Of a DNA stretch of 64,000 bases, positions 25,924 to 33,797 are shown in pieces (the first letter of the stretch is position 1; every line of letters begins with the position of its first letter). Under the pieces are notes generated by a model that did no database searches, had not been told where the DNA came from, and saw only the letters and a program-made list of their open reading frames with translations. Made by a program: the position numbers and the translations under genes. The stretch is taken from assembly GCF_009377195.2 (NCBI RefSeq), contig NZ_VJXX01000002.1, forward strand, positions 434,001 to 498,000, in the 5' to 3' direction. The stretch comes from Arthrobacter bussei. Its GTDB lineage: Bacteria > Actinomycetota > Actinomycetes > Actinomycetales > Micrococcaceae.

Positions 25924-28329
25924 TCAGGCAGGGGGCTCGATCGTGGAGTGGATCCGCCAGCCGTCCCCCGAATTCCAGAGGACGAAGATGATGTCCTGCC
26001 GGCCGGCCGCCATGAGCGACGGTGGCCCGCCTTCGTCGGCCGGGACGGTTCGTTCCTCGGTGTAGGAGGACAGGGCCGCGATCGCCCGCACCAGCGACAC
26101 GGTCGTTCCGGACGGAGCACCGCTGACCGCAGGTGAGTCCGCGAGCGCCGGCAGCGCTGCACGCTCGTCCCCGGTGAGGGCCCTGGGCTCCCTGATGCTG
26201 ATCGTCAGGTCCGGCAGCGTGACTCCGGACGTCGCCAGTGACTCCACCGCCTCGCGGTCTACCGTCATCGCCGGAGATCCCGCCACATCGATCCGCGACA
26301 ACAGGGACGCATCCGCGGTCGCGAAGGCCTTCGCCCGTCGGCTCGCGAGATCACCGAGCGCGATCACCGGGTCCTCACTCCCGGAATTCTCCACAGCGGG
26401 TGCCGATGGAGCGGCCCCCTCCCGGGCACCGCCACCCGGATCGCGCTCCACCGCCTGATCCTCGATCTCGTTCTCATCCTCCTCCCGCGCCTGACCGGAG
26501 CCGGTCTCCGAGGCGCCCCCGTCCTCCGGTGTCGCCGCTCTTCCCGAACTCCGACCCCACCGGTCGACCTCCGCACCGTCCTCCGTCCGTGCCTCGCCGA
26601 CACCCTCTCCCGGCTCATCCGCCGTCGTCGTTACAGGCGCGGACAGAACGCCTGGACCCGAAGGACTGCTCACCGTCAGTGCCAGCCCGGCGACCAGCAG
26701 CGCCAGGGCGAGGGCTCCCGCCACCATGGCCGCCCGGCTGCGGAGGGTCGCGTCCCGCTCATCGCGCGGATGCGACCGGAGGGAGCGGAGGCTGCCGCTA
26801 GCGGGTGTGCTGCCCGGCGCCGCGCCACCGCGGGGGCCGCCGGACGAGCCCCCCTCGATCAGGGAACCGGGGCGGACCGCCACGGCGGCGCGCCCCGATC
26901 GGACACGCATGGCCCTGGTCTGCGCCCTGCCTGCTCCGGGACGCGGAGTGCCGCGCCGCGCGGTTCGCTGCTCCCCGGGAGCGCGCCGTGAACCCCCCGG
27001 TGTCACCCCGCGCCGCCATGCCGAGCGCAGGACCGTCACAAGGCGCCGCCGACCCGTGGGTCTTCCGCCTGACGGGGCAGGTGCACGGCGGGTCATGAGC
27101 TCTGGGAGGACACTGGGATGCACGGCGGGCACCAGGTCGACAGGTTGGGCCGCCGCACTCGAGAGGAGTGTCCGGGCGAACTGCTCGGCGGTCGGACGGC
27201 GTCCGCGATCAGCGCTCAACCCGTCCTCGATGAGGTGCATGAGTGGCGCCGGGACCTCGGGCACCATCAGCGACAGCGGCGGGCGCTGCTCCGTGGGGCC
27301 GGGGACGCGCCCGGTCATGGCGAACCAGGTCACCGCCGCCAGCGCGAAGACGTCGGCTCCCGGGTCGAACCCGCCACCACCCGAGGGATCGATGAAACCG
27401 GGAGTCCCGTGGGACGTCGCCGCATCCGAGCCGAGCAGCCGGCCCGTCCCGAGATCGGCGAGGACGGGTTTACCCTCGTGGGTGAAGAGAATGTTCCCCG
27501 GCGTCACGTCGCCATGCACTGCACCGGCGTCGTGCAGGTACTGGAGGACCTGCGCGATGGGAACCAGCGACGTCACGACCTCCGGGATGGGCAGCGGACC
27601 CCGGCCGGCCACCAGGGCGAGGATCGATCCGCCCGCCGCGAGATCGGAGAGCAGGGCGGGGCCCTGGTCCGTCGGGAGGATACGGTGCACGCGGAGGAGG
27701 TGGCCGTGACTGAAGCGTTGCAGCAGGGCGAGCTCGCGCGCGAGACCGTCCGCCTCCGGAGGCGTCCCCGCCATCCCCCCGGCTGATGGCGCCTCCGTCG
27801 CGCGTCCGAAGGGCCCGGTCGGCTCTTCGGCCGCTGCGGTGAGGTGCTGTGCCGATGCCGGCGCCCTCCGCGCAGCGGAGATCGCGAGTGACGTCTCGGC
27901 AGCCCGACGCCCGCGCCGTGTGGGGGCTGACGACGCGCTGGGCGCGGCAGCATCGCCGCCGGACGAACGGCGTGCGATGCCGGCCGATCCGCCCTCTCCG
28001 GCTCCCGCCGGTCGCTTCCCCCGTGCGCCGCGCGGCGCTTCTGCAGCCTGCACGGCCGCGCCGGCGTCCTTCTGATTCCGGCTCGTGCGCGACGACTCAC
28101 CCACGTCCGACGACGTCGTCGGCACCTTGAGCGCGAACCTCCGGCCGTCGGCGTCCGTGACCTGCCACACCAGGGAGGCGCCGCCCCGCCCGAGCAGGCG
28201 TCCTACGGACAGGCCCGCCACCACGGGACGAACGGGCCCGTCGTGCGACCACGGGTCGTCCGAGCGCAGCAGGGCGGCACCACTGGCATCCGGGTCCGGA
28301 GACGGCGGGAGGGAGGAGGGGTAGTGCAT
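25924..28329 (-). CDS. Membrane-anchored Ser/Thr-type protein kinase with a large N-lobe insert
   Basis: An 801-residue predicted kinase. The glycine loop GRLLGRGGASLVWQV and Lys68 (FALKVP) are followed, after about 130 residues instead of the usual ~20, by the helix-C glutamate (Glu199 in LARELALLQRF). The insert (about 72-190) is low-complexity Arg/Ala/Ser/Gly. The catalytic loop VHGDVTPGNI (Asp274, Asn279) has Gly in place of the HRD arginine, and the metal aspartate is in ADLG (Asp292). All residues needed for phosphotransfer are present. A basic linker and one membrane helix (about 533-553) lead to an external region: an acidic Gly/Ser-rich stalk, then a ~130-residue folded C-terminal domain (VIALGDLASRRAKAFATADA onward). 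Start ATG 28329 has TAGAAC 6 nt upstream. It is not an operon member. Confidence 0.8.
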   Translation of the reverse strand: MHYPSSLPPSPDPDASGAALLRSDDPWSHDGPVRPVVAGLSVGRLLGRGGASLVWQVTDADGRRFALKVPTTSSDVGESSRTSRNQKDAGAAVQAAEAPRGARGKRPAGAGEGGSAGIARRSSGGDAAAPSASSAPTRRGRRAAETSLAISAARRAPASAQHLTAAAEEPTGPFGRATEAPSAGGMAGTPPEADGLARELALLQRFSHGHLLRVHRILPTDQGPALLSDLAAGGSILALVAGRGPLPIPEVVTSLVPIAQVLQYLHDAGAVHGDVTPGNILFTHEGKPVLADLGTGRLLGSDAATSHGTPGFIDPSGGGGFDPGADVFALAAVTWFAMTGRVPGPTEQRPPLSLMVPEVPAPLMHLIEDGLSADRGRRPTAEQFARTLLSSAAAQPVDLVPAVHPSVLPELMTRRAPAPSGGRPTGRRRLVTVLRSAWRRGVTPGGSRRAPGEQRTARRGTPRPGAGRAQTRAMRVRSGRAAVAVRPGSLIEGGSSGGPRGGAAPGSTPASGSLRSLRSHPRDERDATLRSRAAMVAGALALALLVAGLALTVSSPSGPGVLSAPVTTTADEPGEGVGEARTEDGAEVDRWGRSSGRAATPEDGGASETGSGQAREEDENEIEDQAVERDPGGGAREGAAPSAPAVENSGSEDPVIALGDLASRRAKAFATADASLLSRIDVAGSPAMTVDREAVESLATSGVTLPDLTISIREPRALTGDERAALPALADSPAVSGAPSGTTVSLVRAIAALSSYTEERTVPADEGGPPSLMAAGRQDIIFVLWNSGDGWRIHSTIEPPA

Positions 28330-28335
28330 ACATCT

Positions 28336-28341
28336 GTTCTA
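28336..28341 (-). promoter_or_regulatory. Possible leaderless -10 of the kinase gene
   Basis: TAGAAC, 6 nt before the ATG at 28329. It lacks the final T of TAnnnT, so it is weaker than the other leaderless elements here. Confidence 0.35.
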
Positions 28342-28403
28342 GGCGATGACGGCGTCGCCCCGAGGGTTATCCACAGCCTCCCGACATCACCCACCGACGG
28401 AGC

Positions 28404-28432
28404 TTGCTCCGATAGAACGTGTGTTCTATTTT
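28404..28432 (+). promoter_or_regulatory. Promoter of the DUF6504-like gene with an embedded SOS box
   Basis: TTGCTC (28404-28409) and TATTTT (28427-28432) are separated by exactly 17 bp. The 16-bp palindrome TAGAACGTGTGTTCTA (28413-28428) fills the spacer. It contains GAACGTGTGTTC, matching the mycobacterial/actinobacterial LexA pattern GAACRNRYGTTC at every position. A repressor there would block polymerase directly. Confidence 0.75.
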
Positions 28433-28465
28433 TAACGTTCATCCGGCGATCGGAACAGGAACGTC

Positions 28466-28813
28466 ATGAGGGACAGCACCATCGAGGGCGGAACGGCGTG
28501 GAGACCGCTCGACGAACCCATCGTCCTGCACGTCTCCCAGGTCGACGGCGAGACGCGACCGGAACGGATCCAGTGGCGTGGCTCGGAGTGGCGGGTCATC
28601 GGAGTCACCCGTCACTGGACGACCTGGCGCGCACTGCCGGTCCTAGGCTCGGATGCCGCCGGATCGGCGCCCGTGCGGGCCTTGAGGGCCCACTTCTGGC
28701 GCTTCCGCGCACAGACGAATGCCGCTGGACCCCTCCTGCACTTCGAGGTGCGGAGCGCGGGTCACGAATGGCGGCTGGTACGCCTGAAGCTGACCTTCTC
28801 GGTCCCGGAATGA
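28466..28813 (+). CDS. Small DUF6504-like protein, probably SOS-induced
   Basis: A 115-residue soluble protein. The pattern RIQWRGSEWRVIGVTRHW, then ALRAHFWRFRAQ and FEVRSAGHEWRLVRLKLTF resembles DUF6504, a small actinobacterial family often encoded beside the ImuB/DnaE2 mutasome genes (from memory, not searched). The tryptophans and the FWRF and WRLVRL segments are the family-like positions. A consensus LexA site lies within its promoter, so induction by DNA damage is likely. No polymerase gene is adjacent here; lipB follows 57 bp later from its own promoter. ATG 28466 has CAGGAA upstream. Family assignment is moderate; being a real gene is well supported. Confidence 0.65.
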   Translation: MRDSTIEGGTAWRPLDEPIVLHVSQVDGETRPERIQWRGSEWRVIGVTRHWTTWRALPVLGSDAAGSAPVRALRAHFWRFRAQTNAAGPLLHFEVRSAGHEWRLVRLKLTFSVPE

Positions 28814-28858
28814 GCTCGGCCGTCCTGATCCGACGATCCTCGTGTCACCGCGCGGGAC

Positions 28859-28864
28859 TAGGCT
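28859..28864 (+). promoter_or_regulatory. Leaderless -10 element of lipB
   Basis: TAGGCT followed by 6 nt and the ATG at 28871. Confidence 0.55.
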
Positions 28865-28870
28865 TGCGCC

Positions 28871-29635
28871 ATGACTCTCGTACTGTCGCGCGTCGGCCTC
28901 GCTCCCGACTACATCGAGTACACGCAGGGCTGGGAGATGCAGAAGGCGCTGCACGCGGACGTCGTCGCCGGCGCCGCACCCAGCACCGTGCTGCTGCTCG
29001 AACACACGGCGGTCTACACCGCCGGTAAACGGACCGAGGATCACGAGCGACCTTTCGACGGAACTCCTGTCATCGCCGTGGATCGCGGTGGCAAGCTCAC
29101 GTGGCACGGGCCGGGTCAGCTCGTGGGCTATCCCATCCTCGCGTTGCGCGATCCAGCGAGGATCGCCGACTATGTCGACGTCCTCGAGCAGGTCATCATC
29201 GCCGCCCTCGCCCACTTCGGCGTCGAGGGAGTCCGGATCGCCGGCCGATCCGGCGTCTGGCTGCCGGCGTCCGGCACGGCGCCCGCCCGTAAGATCGCGG
29301 CGATCGGCATCCGGGTCAAGGATCGCGTGACGATGCACGGCTTCGCCGTCAACTGCAGCAACGATCTCGCTCCCTTCCAGCAGATCGTCCCGTGTGGCAT
29401 CAGCGATGCGGGAGTGACCTCGATCTCGGCGGAATGCGGACGGACCGTCGAGCCCGCGGACGTCGTTTCACTCATCGAGGCCGAACTGCGCAAGAATGAG
29501 GCGGTGCTCGTACGCGCTGATGCCATCGAGCTATCCGGATCGACCCCCGACGTGATCGCCGGGACGGCAGACACAGCGGGCCCCGACACGATCGGCCGTG
29601 CCCGTCAAACCCAGCCAGAAGGAGCTTCACTGTGA
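28871..29635 (+). CDS. lipB: Octanoyltransferase
   Basis: A 254-residue enzyme that moves octanoate from acyl carrier protein to lipoyl-domain lysines, the first step of lipoate assembly. The signature [20 protein letters not shown] is present, as are [20 protein letters not shown] with the catalytic-lysine region and [15 protein letters not shown] with the active-site cysteine. The C-terminal ~40 residues are a loosely conserved tail. The start is ATG 28871, at the transcription start of a leaderless promoter. The stop overlaps the lipA start by 4 bp (GTGA), so lipB and lipA are translationally coupled. The target proteins include SucB, encoded 5 kb upstream. Confidence 0.95.
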   Translation: MTLVLSRVGLAPDYIEYTQGWEMQKALHADVVAGAAPSTVLLLEHTAVYTAGKRTEDHERPFDGTPVIAVDRGGKLTWHGPGQLVGYPILALRDPARIADYVDVLEQVIIAALAHFGVEGVRIAGRSGVWLPASGTAPARKIAAIGIRVKDRVTMHGFAVNCSNDLAPFQQIVPCGISDAGVTSISAECGRTVEPADVVSLIEAELRKNEAVLVRADAIELSGSTPDVIAGTADTAGPDTIGRARQTQPEGASL

Positions 29636-30633
29636 GCCTTGCACCCGAGGGCCGCCGCATGCTGCGCATCGAGGCGCGTAACGCCGAGACGCCCGTCGAA
29701 CGCAAGCCGGACTGGATCAAGGCCAAGGTGAACATCGGCCCCGAGTTCGTCGCCATGAAGAACCTGGTGAAGAAGGAAGGGCTGCACACCGTCTGCGAGG
29801 AGGCCGGGTGCCCGAACATCTTCGAGTGCTGGGAGGATCGCGAGGCGACCTTCCTCATCGGAGGTTCCGAGTGCACGCGGCGTTGCGACTTCTGCCAGAT
29901 CGACACGGGCAAGCCCCAGCCGCTGGATCGCAGCGAGCCCTTCAAGGTGGCGCAGTCCGTGCGCTCGATGAACCTGCGCTACGCGACGGTGACCGGGGTT
30001 GCCCGTGACGATCTCGCGGACGAAGGTGTGTGGCTCTACGCGGAGACCATCCGCCAGATCCACAGCATGAACCCCGGGACGGGTGTGGAGATCCTCATTC
30101 CCGACTTCTCCGGGAAGCCCGAGCACATCGCGGCCATCTGCGATGCGGCGCCGGAGGTCTTCGCCCACAACGTCGAGACCGTACCCCGCATCTTCAAGCG
30201 CATCCGGCCTGCCTTCCGGTACGAGCGTTCACTGGATGTCATCACGCAGGGCCGGGACCGCGGCATGGTCACGAAGTCCAACCTCATCCTCGGCATGGGC
30301 GAGACGCGCGAGGAGATCTCGGAAGCCCTGCGTGACCTGCACGACGCCGGCTGCGATCTCATCACCATCACGCAGTATCTCCGCCCGAGCGAACGCCACC
30401 TACCCGTCGACCGCTGGGTGAAGCCCGGTGAGTTCGTCGAGCTGAGCGAGGAGGCCGAGGAGATCGGTTTCCTCGGGGTCATGAGCGGGCCCCTCGTCCG
30501 TTCGTCCTACCGGGCGGGCCGCCTCTGGGCACGGGCCATGCGCAGGAAGGGACTCGAGCTCCCCGCCGAGCTCGCGCACCTCGACGATTCGGGCTCGGCG
30601 ATGCAGGAAGCATCGTCTCTCCTCGCCGGGTGA
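29632..30633 (+). CDS. lipA: Lipoyl synthase (radical SAM)
   Basis: A 333-residue radical-SAM enzyme that inserts two sulfurs into protein-bound octanoyl groups. The auxiliary cluster cysteines are in [13 protein letters not shown], and the radical-SAM cluster is [11 protein letters not shown], the CxxxCxxC motif. A conserved serine near the C-terminus ([12 protein letters not shown]) serves as the third ligand type of the auxiliary cluster in this family. Length is normal. It starts with GTG 29632, overlapping the lipB stop by 4 bp. Confidence 0.96.
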   Translation: MSLAPEGRRMLRIEARNAETPVERKPDWIKAKVNIGPEFVAMKNLVKKEGLHTVCEEAGCPNIFECWEDREATFLIGGSECTRRCDFCQIDTGKPQPLDRSEPFKVAQSVRSMNLRYATVTGVARDDLADEGVWLYAETIRQIHSMNPGTGVEILIPDFSGKPEHIAAICDAAPEVFAHNVETVPRIFKRIRPAFRYERSLDVITQGRDRGMVTKSNLILGMGETREEISEALRDLHDAGCDLITITQYLRPSERHLPVDRWVKPGEFVELSEEAEEIGFLGVMSGPLVRSSYRAGRLWARAMRRKGLELPAELAHLDDSGSAMQEASSLLAG

Positions 30634-30688
30634 CACCCGACCCGTTCCCGTGTCCGTGGGCGCCGGGGTGAGCGCTCCGACCATCCCG

Positions 30689-30694
30689 TAGAAT
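30689..30694 (+). promoter_or_regulatory. -10 element of the DUF4191 gene
   Basis: TAGAAT nine nt before the ATG at 30704, giving a leader of at most about 3 nt or a leaderless transcript. Confidence 0.5.
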
Positions 30695-30703
30695 CGAGGG
30701 ACT

Positions 30704-31456
30704 ATGTCACACGCGATCGATCCCTCAGGCTCACCCACGCCCAAGCGCCGTCTGTTCTCCCGCAAGCCGAAGGCGGACAAGGGGCCGAAGAAGCCCGGGC
30801 GGATGAAGCAGATCCGGGAAGTCTTCGCGATGACCCGCCGCAACGACCCGAGCGTCGTCTGGTTCATGCTGCTGGCCTTCATCGGCATCATCGCCGTCGG
30901 CCTCCTCGTGGGCCTGCTCATCAACAACGTCATCACGCTGATGATCATCGCGGTGCCGCTGGCGTTCCTCGCCGCCATCTTCATCCTCTCCAGGCGGGCC
31001 GAGAGGGCGGCCTTCTCGCAGATCGAAGGACGCCCAGGGGCGGCAGGCGCGGCTCTCAGCGTGCTCCGGAGAGGCTGGATCCTGCAGGAGCAGCCGGTAG
31101 CGGTGAATCCCCGCACGCAGGATGCCGTGTTCCGCGTCATCGGCCGGCCCGGAGTGATCCTCGTGTCCGAAGGTCCGTCGACGCGTGTGAAGCAGCTCGT
31201 CGACGGGGAGAAGCGGAAGATGGCCCGCATCATCCCCAACGTCCCGGTCCACGTCATCGAGACCGGGCGGGATGATCGCCAGGTGCCGCTCTCGAAGGTC
31301 CCCAAGGCCGTCCAGAAACTGAAGAAGACGCTGACCAAGCAGGAGGTCTACGCCGTGGACAAGCGCCTGACGGCTCTCGGCACGAAGCTTCCCATCCCCA
31401 AGGGTGTGGATCCCTTCAAGGCTCGCCCGGACCGCAAGGCCATGCGCGGCCGCTGA
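30704..31456 (+). CDS. DUF4191 membrane protein
   Basis: A 250-residue protein with a basic N-terminus (KRRLFSRKPKADKGPKKPGR), two adjacent membrane helices (about 50-72 and 76-97, WFMLLAFIGIIAVGLLVGLL and MIIAVPLAFLAAIFILSRRA) and a soluble C-terminal domain containing GWILQEQPVAVNPRTQDAVF and FRVIGRPGVILVSEGP. This is the layout of the actinobacterial DUF4191 family, always found near lipA and glnA. The function is unknown. The C-terminal end is strongly basic. A GAAA-tetraloop terminator follows. Confidence 0.85.
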   Translation: MSHAIDPSGSPTPKRRLFSRKPKADKGPKKPGRMKQIREVFAMTRRNDPSVVWFMLLAFIGIIAVGLLVGLLINNVITLMIIAVPLAFLAAIFILSRRAERAAFSQIEGRPGAAGAALSVLRRGWILQEQPVAVNPRTQDAVFRVIGRPGVILVSEGPSTRVKQLVDGEKRKMARIIPNVPVHVIETGRDDRQVPLSKVPKAVQKLKKTLTKQEVYAVDKRLTALGTKLPIPKGVDPFKARPDRKAMRGR

Positions 31457-31475
31457 GCACCCGACATGAGACCAC

Positions 31476-31507
31476 AAAAGCCCCTCCCGGAAACGGGAGG
31501 GGCTTTT
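31476..31507 (+). terminator. Intrinsic terminator of the DUF4191 gene
   Basis: A perfect 14-bp stem (31476-31489 with 31494-31507) capped by a GAAA tetraloop, ending in TTTT: a textbook intrinsic terminator. It lies 19 bp after the stop, and AAAA on the left makes it usable also from the minus strand for the RDD gene. Confidence 0.9.
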
Positions 31508-31602
31508 CGTATGACGCACGGAAGGTATCGGAAGGCCCGGCCCTGCACCGACGTCCGGCTATGCACTCGCGCTGCGCCGGACGCCCGAGGCCATGGGAGG
31601 GA

Positions 31603-32040
31603 TCAGATCCGGAAGAGACCCGTGGCACGGGCGCGATCGTGCAGGCCGCGCTGGTCGACATCGATGATCAGCGCCGGGATGACGAGGCACAGCAGGACGC
31701 TGCGGATCAGTGCCGTCAGGTACCCGGCCGGCTGCCCGTCCAGTGTCTGCACCTGCATCCGCAGGATCCGGTGCCCGATGCTGTAGCCGCAGAACCCTAC
31801 CAGGAGGACCTGCTCGACAAGGAAGATGTACAGCGTGGCGAACCCGTCGTAGCCGAAGAACGCAGCCGACAGGAGGGAACAGAGCACCCAGTCGATCAGG
31901 AGCGCCGCAGCCCGCGGCGCAAAACGCGCTATGGAGCCGGGGCCGGATTCGGGCCGCCCGAGGCGCTGCCCCGGCCACTGCTGATTGCCGGAGGGCGCGG
32001 GGCCCTCCATCCACGCACCGAGGTCTCGTCTGTTCACCAC
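31603..32040 (-). CDS. RDD-family membrane protein
   Basis: A 145-residue membrane protein with the RDD domain: RFAPRAAALLIDWVLCSLLS gives the Arg-Asp pair of helix 1, and a C-terminal RGLHDRARATG matches the family's second Asp/Arg motif. Two to three hydrophobic segments are present. RDD proteins have unknown or transport-related roles. I choose GTG 32040, because TACGCT lies exactly 6 nt upstream (32047-32052) as in other leaderless genes here. An ATG at 32073 with a close AGGAG is the alternative. It is divergent from glnA and lies next to its GlnR site. Confidence 0.8.
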   Translation of the reverse strand: MVNRRDLGAWMEGPAPSGNQQWPGQRLGRPESGPGSIARFAPRAAALLIDWVLCSLLSAAFFGYDGFATLYIFLVEQVLLVGFCGYSIGHRILRMQVQTLDGQPAGYLTALIRSVLLCLVIPALIIDVDQRGLHDRARATGLFRI

Positions 32041-32046
32041 GTCCCC

Positions 32047-32052
32047 AGCGTA
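32047..32052 (-). promoter_or_regulatory. Leaderless -10 element of the RDD gene
   Basis: TACGCT on the minus strand, 6 nt from the GTG at 32040. It is identical to the element in front of the GNAT gene. Confidence 0.5.
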
Positions 32053-32125
32053 CCGGTCCCGCGCGGGGCCCATTATGCTCCTGCCGCACCGGAGACGCTA
32101 GGGTGGGGAGCGCAGTTCCTGTCAC

Positions 32126-32163
32126 GTAACGTCCCGGAAACACGAGCGATACCAGCGAGAAAC
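32126..32163 (+). promoter_or_regulatory. GlnR operator (a1-b1-a2-b2) of glnA
   Basis: GTAAC (32126-32130), six bases, GAAAC (32137-32141), six bases, GATAC (32148-32152), six bases, GAAAC (32159-32163). This is the 22-bp periodic gTnAC-n6-GaAAC double site bound by the OmpR-type nitrogen regulator GlnR in actinobacteria, with one mismatch in a2. TACAGT (32174-32179) just downstream is a plausible -10, so GlnR would act as an activator next to the -35 region. Confidence 0.8.
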
Positions 32164-32294
32164 TGCCCGCTCCTACAGTTGTGACGAGTCGGCGGCAGCG
32201 TTCCATCCTGCCAGAGCCCGTGACTTCCCGTGCGGTGCAGGGGCACGCGCTGGCGCCGGATTCCACCCCAGCCATGCGTTAGGAGCATGAATCG

Positions 32295-33719
32295 ATGTTT
32301 AAGAATGCGGACGAGGTCCTCAAGTTCATCGCCGATGAAGACATCAAGTTCGTCGATGTCCGTTTCACCGATCTTCCGGGGGTGCAGCAGCACTTCAACG
32401 TCCCCGCCAAGTCGGTCGATGCTGACTTCTTCATCCACGGTCAGCTCTTCGACGGCTCCTCCATCCGTGGTTTCCAGGGCATCGCGGAATCGGACATGCA
32501 GCTCATCCCGGACGTGACGACGGCGTTCGTCGATCCGTTCCGGACCGAGAAGACCCTCGCCCTGAACTTCTCGATCGTGAACCCCCGCACGGGTGACCCC
32601 TACCACCGTGACCCCCGCAGCGTGGCCGAGCGCGCCGAGGCGTACCTGTCCTCCACCGGTATCGCGGACACGGCGTTCTTCGCCCCCGAGGCCGAGTTCT
32701 TCATCTTCGACAACGTGCAGTACGAGTCCTCCCCGCAGGGCAGCTTCTACAAGGTCGACTCCATCGAGGCACCGTGGAACTCCGGCCGCGAAGAGGTCGG
32801 CGGGAACCTGGGCAACAAGACCCCCTTCAAGGGCGGCTACTTCCCCGTCTCCCCCGTTGACAAGCAGGCCGACCTCCGCGACGCCATCTGCGTGGAATTG
32901 GACAAGGCAGGCCTCGAGGTCGAGCGCTCGCACCACGAGGTGGGCGGTGCCGGACAGGCCGAGATCAACTACAAGTTCACGACCATGACACATGCAGCCG
33001 ACGACCTGCAGAAGTTCAAGTACATCGTCAAGAACGTCTCCAACGCGTGGGGCAAGTCGGCAACCTTCATGCCGAAGCCCATCTTCGGCGACAACGGCTC
33101 CGGCATGCACTGCCACCAGTCGCTGTGGGCCGACGGCCAGCCCCTGTTCTACGACGAGCGCGGCTACGCCGGGCTCTCGGACACGGCCCGCTGGTACATC
33201 GGCGGCCTGCTCAAGCATGCCTCCGCCGTCCTCGCCTTCACCAACCCGACGGTCAACTCCTACCGCCGCCTCGTGAAGGGCTTCGAGGCCCCGGTCAACA
33301 TGGTGTACTCGCAGGGCAACCGCTCCGCCGGCATCCGCATCCCCATCACGGGCTCGAACCCGAAGGCCAAGCGCATCGAGTTCCGCGCGCCGGACCCCTC
33401 GTCGAACCCGTACCTCGCCTTCGCCGCGCAGCTCATGGCCGGCCTCGACGGCATCAAGAACCGGATCGAGCCGGCCGAGCCGATCGACAAGGACCTCTAC
33501 GAGCTCCCTGCCGAGGAGGCCAAGGACATCCAGAAGGCGCCGGGTTCCCTCGAGGAGGCACTGCTGGCCCTCGAGGCGGACAACGAGTTCCTCCAGGCCG
33601 GTGACGTCTTCACGCAGGACCTGATCGACACCTGGATCGACTACAAGCGCGAGATGGAGATCAAGCCGCTCTCGCTGCGCCCGAACCCCTACGAGTTCGA
33701 GCTGTACTACGGCGTCTGA
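32295..33719 (+). CDS. glnA: Glutamine synthetase type I, main enzyme
   Basis: A 474-residue dodecameric GSI-beta enzyme that makes glutamine from glutamate, ammonia and ATP. The N-terminal [17 protein letters not shown], the active-site latch [12 protein letters not shown], the ATP-binding [18 protein letters not shown] and the C-terminal [17 protein letters not shown] are present. The adenylylation tyrosine occurs as [13 protein letters not shown], so the enzyme can be switched off by GlnE, encoded just downstream on the other strand. An AGGAG site precedes ATG 32295. The upstream region holds a GlnR site. Confidence 0.97.
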   Translation: MFKNADEVLKFIADEDIKFVDVRFTDLPGVQQHFNVPAKSVDADFFIHGQLFDGSSIRGFQGIAESDMQLIPDVTTAFVDPFRTEKTLALNFSIVNPRTGDPYHRDPRSVAERAEAYLSSTGIADTAFFAPEAEFFIFDNVQYESSPQGSFYKVDSIEAPWNSGREEVGGNLGNKTPFKGGYFPVSPVDKQADLRDAICVELDKAGLEVERSHHEVGGAGQAEINYKFTTMTHAADDLQKFKYIVKNVSNAWGKSATFMPKPIFGDNGSGMHCHQSLWADGQPLFYDERGYAGLSDTARWYIGGLLKHASAVLAFTNPTVNSYRRLVKGFEAPVNMVYSQGNRSAGIRIPITGSNPKAKRIEFRAPDPSSNPYLAFAAQLMAGLDGIKNRIEPAEPIDKDLYELPAEEAKDIQKAPGSLEEALLALEADNEFLQAGDVFTQDLIDTWIDYKREMEIKPLSLRPNPYEFELYYGV

Positions 33720-33747
33720 TCCGCGCCGCACCACCTGATCGACCGCC

Positions 33748-33775
33748 ACGGCGGCTCCCGGACGGGAGCCGCCGT
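33748..33775. terminator. Bidirectional terminator between glnA and glnE
   Basis: A perfect 12-bp stem (33748-33759 with 33764-33775) with a 4-nt loop between the convergent stops of glnA (33719) and glnE (33798). Confidence 0.75.
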
Positions 33776-33797
33776 CGTCGTGTCCGGGCAGCGCTGC

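Noticed and set aside
25924..28329. Pseudokinase
   Set aside because: The Lys, helix-C Glu, catalytic Asp, Asn and metal Asp are all present; only the HRD arginine is replaced, which many active kinases tolerate.
32041..32073. ATG 32073 as start of the RDD gene
   Set aside because: AGGAG is only 4 nt before it, whereas TACGCT stands exactly 6 nt before GTG 32040, matching the leaderless pattern of neighbours. Not fully excluded.
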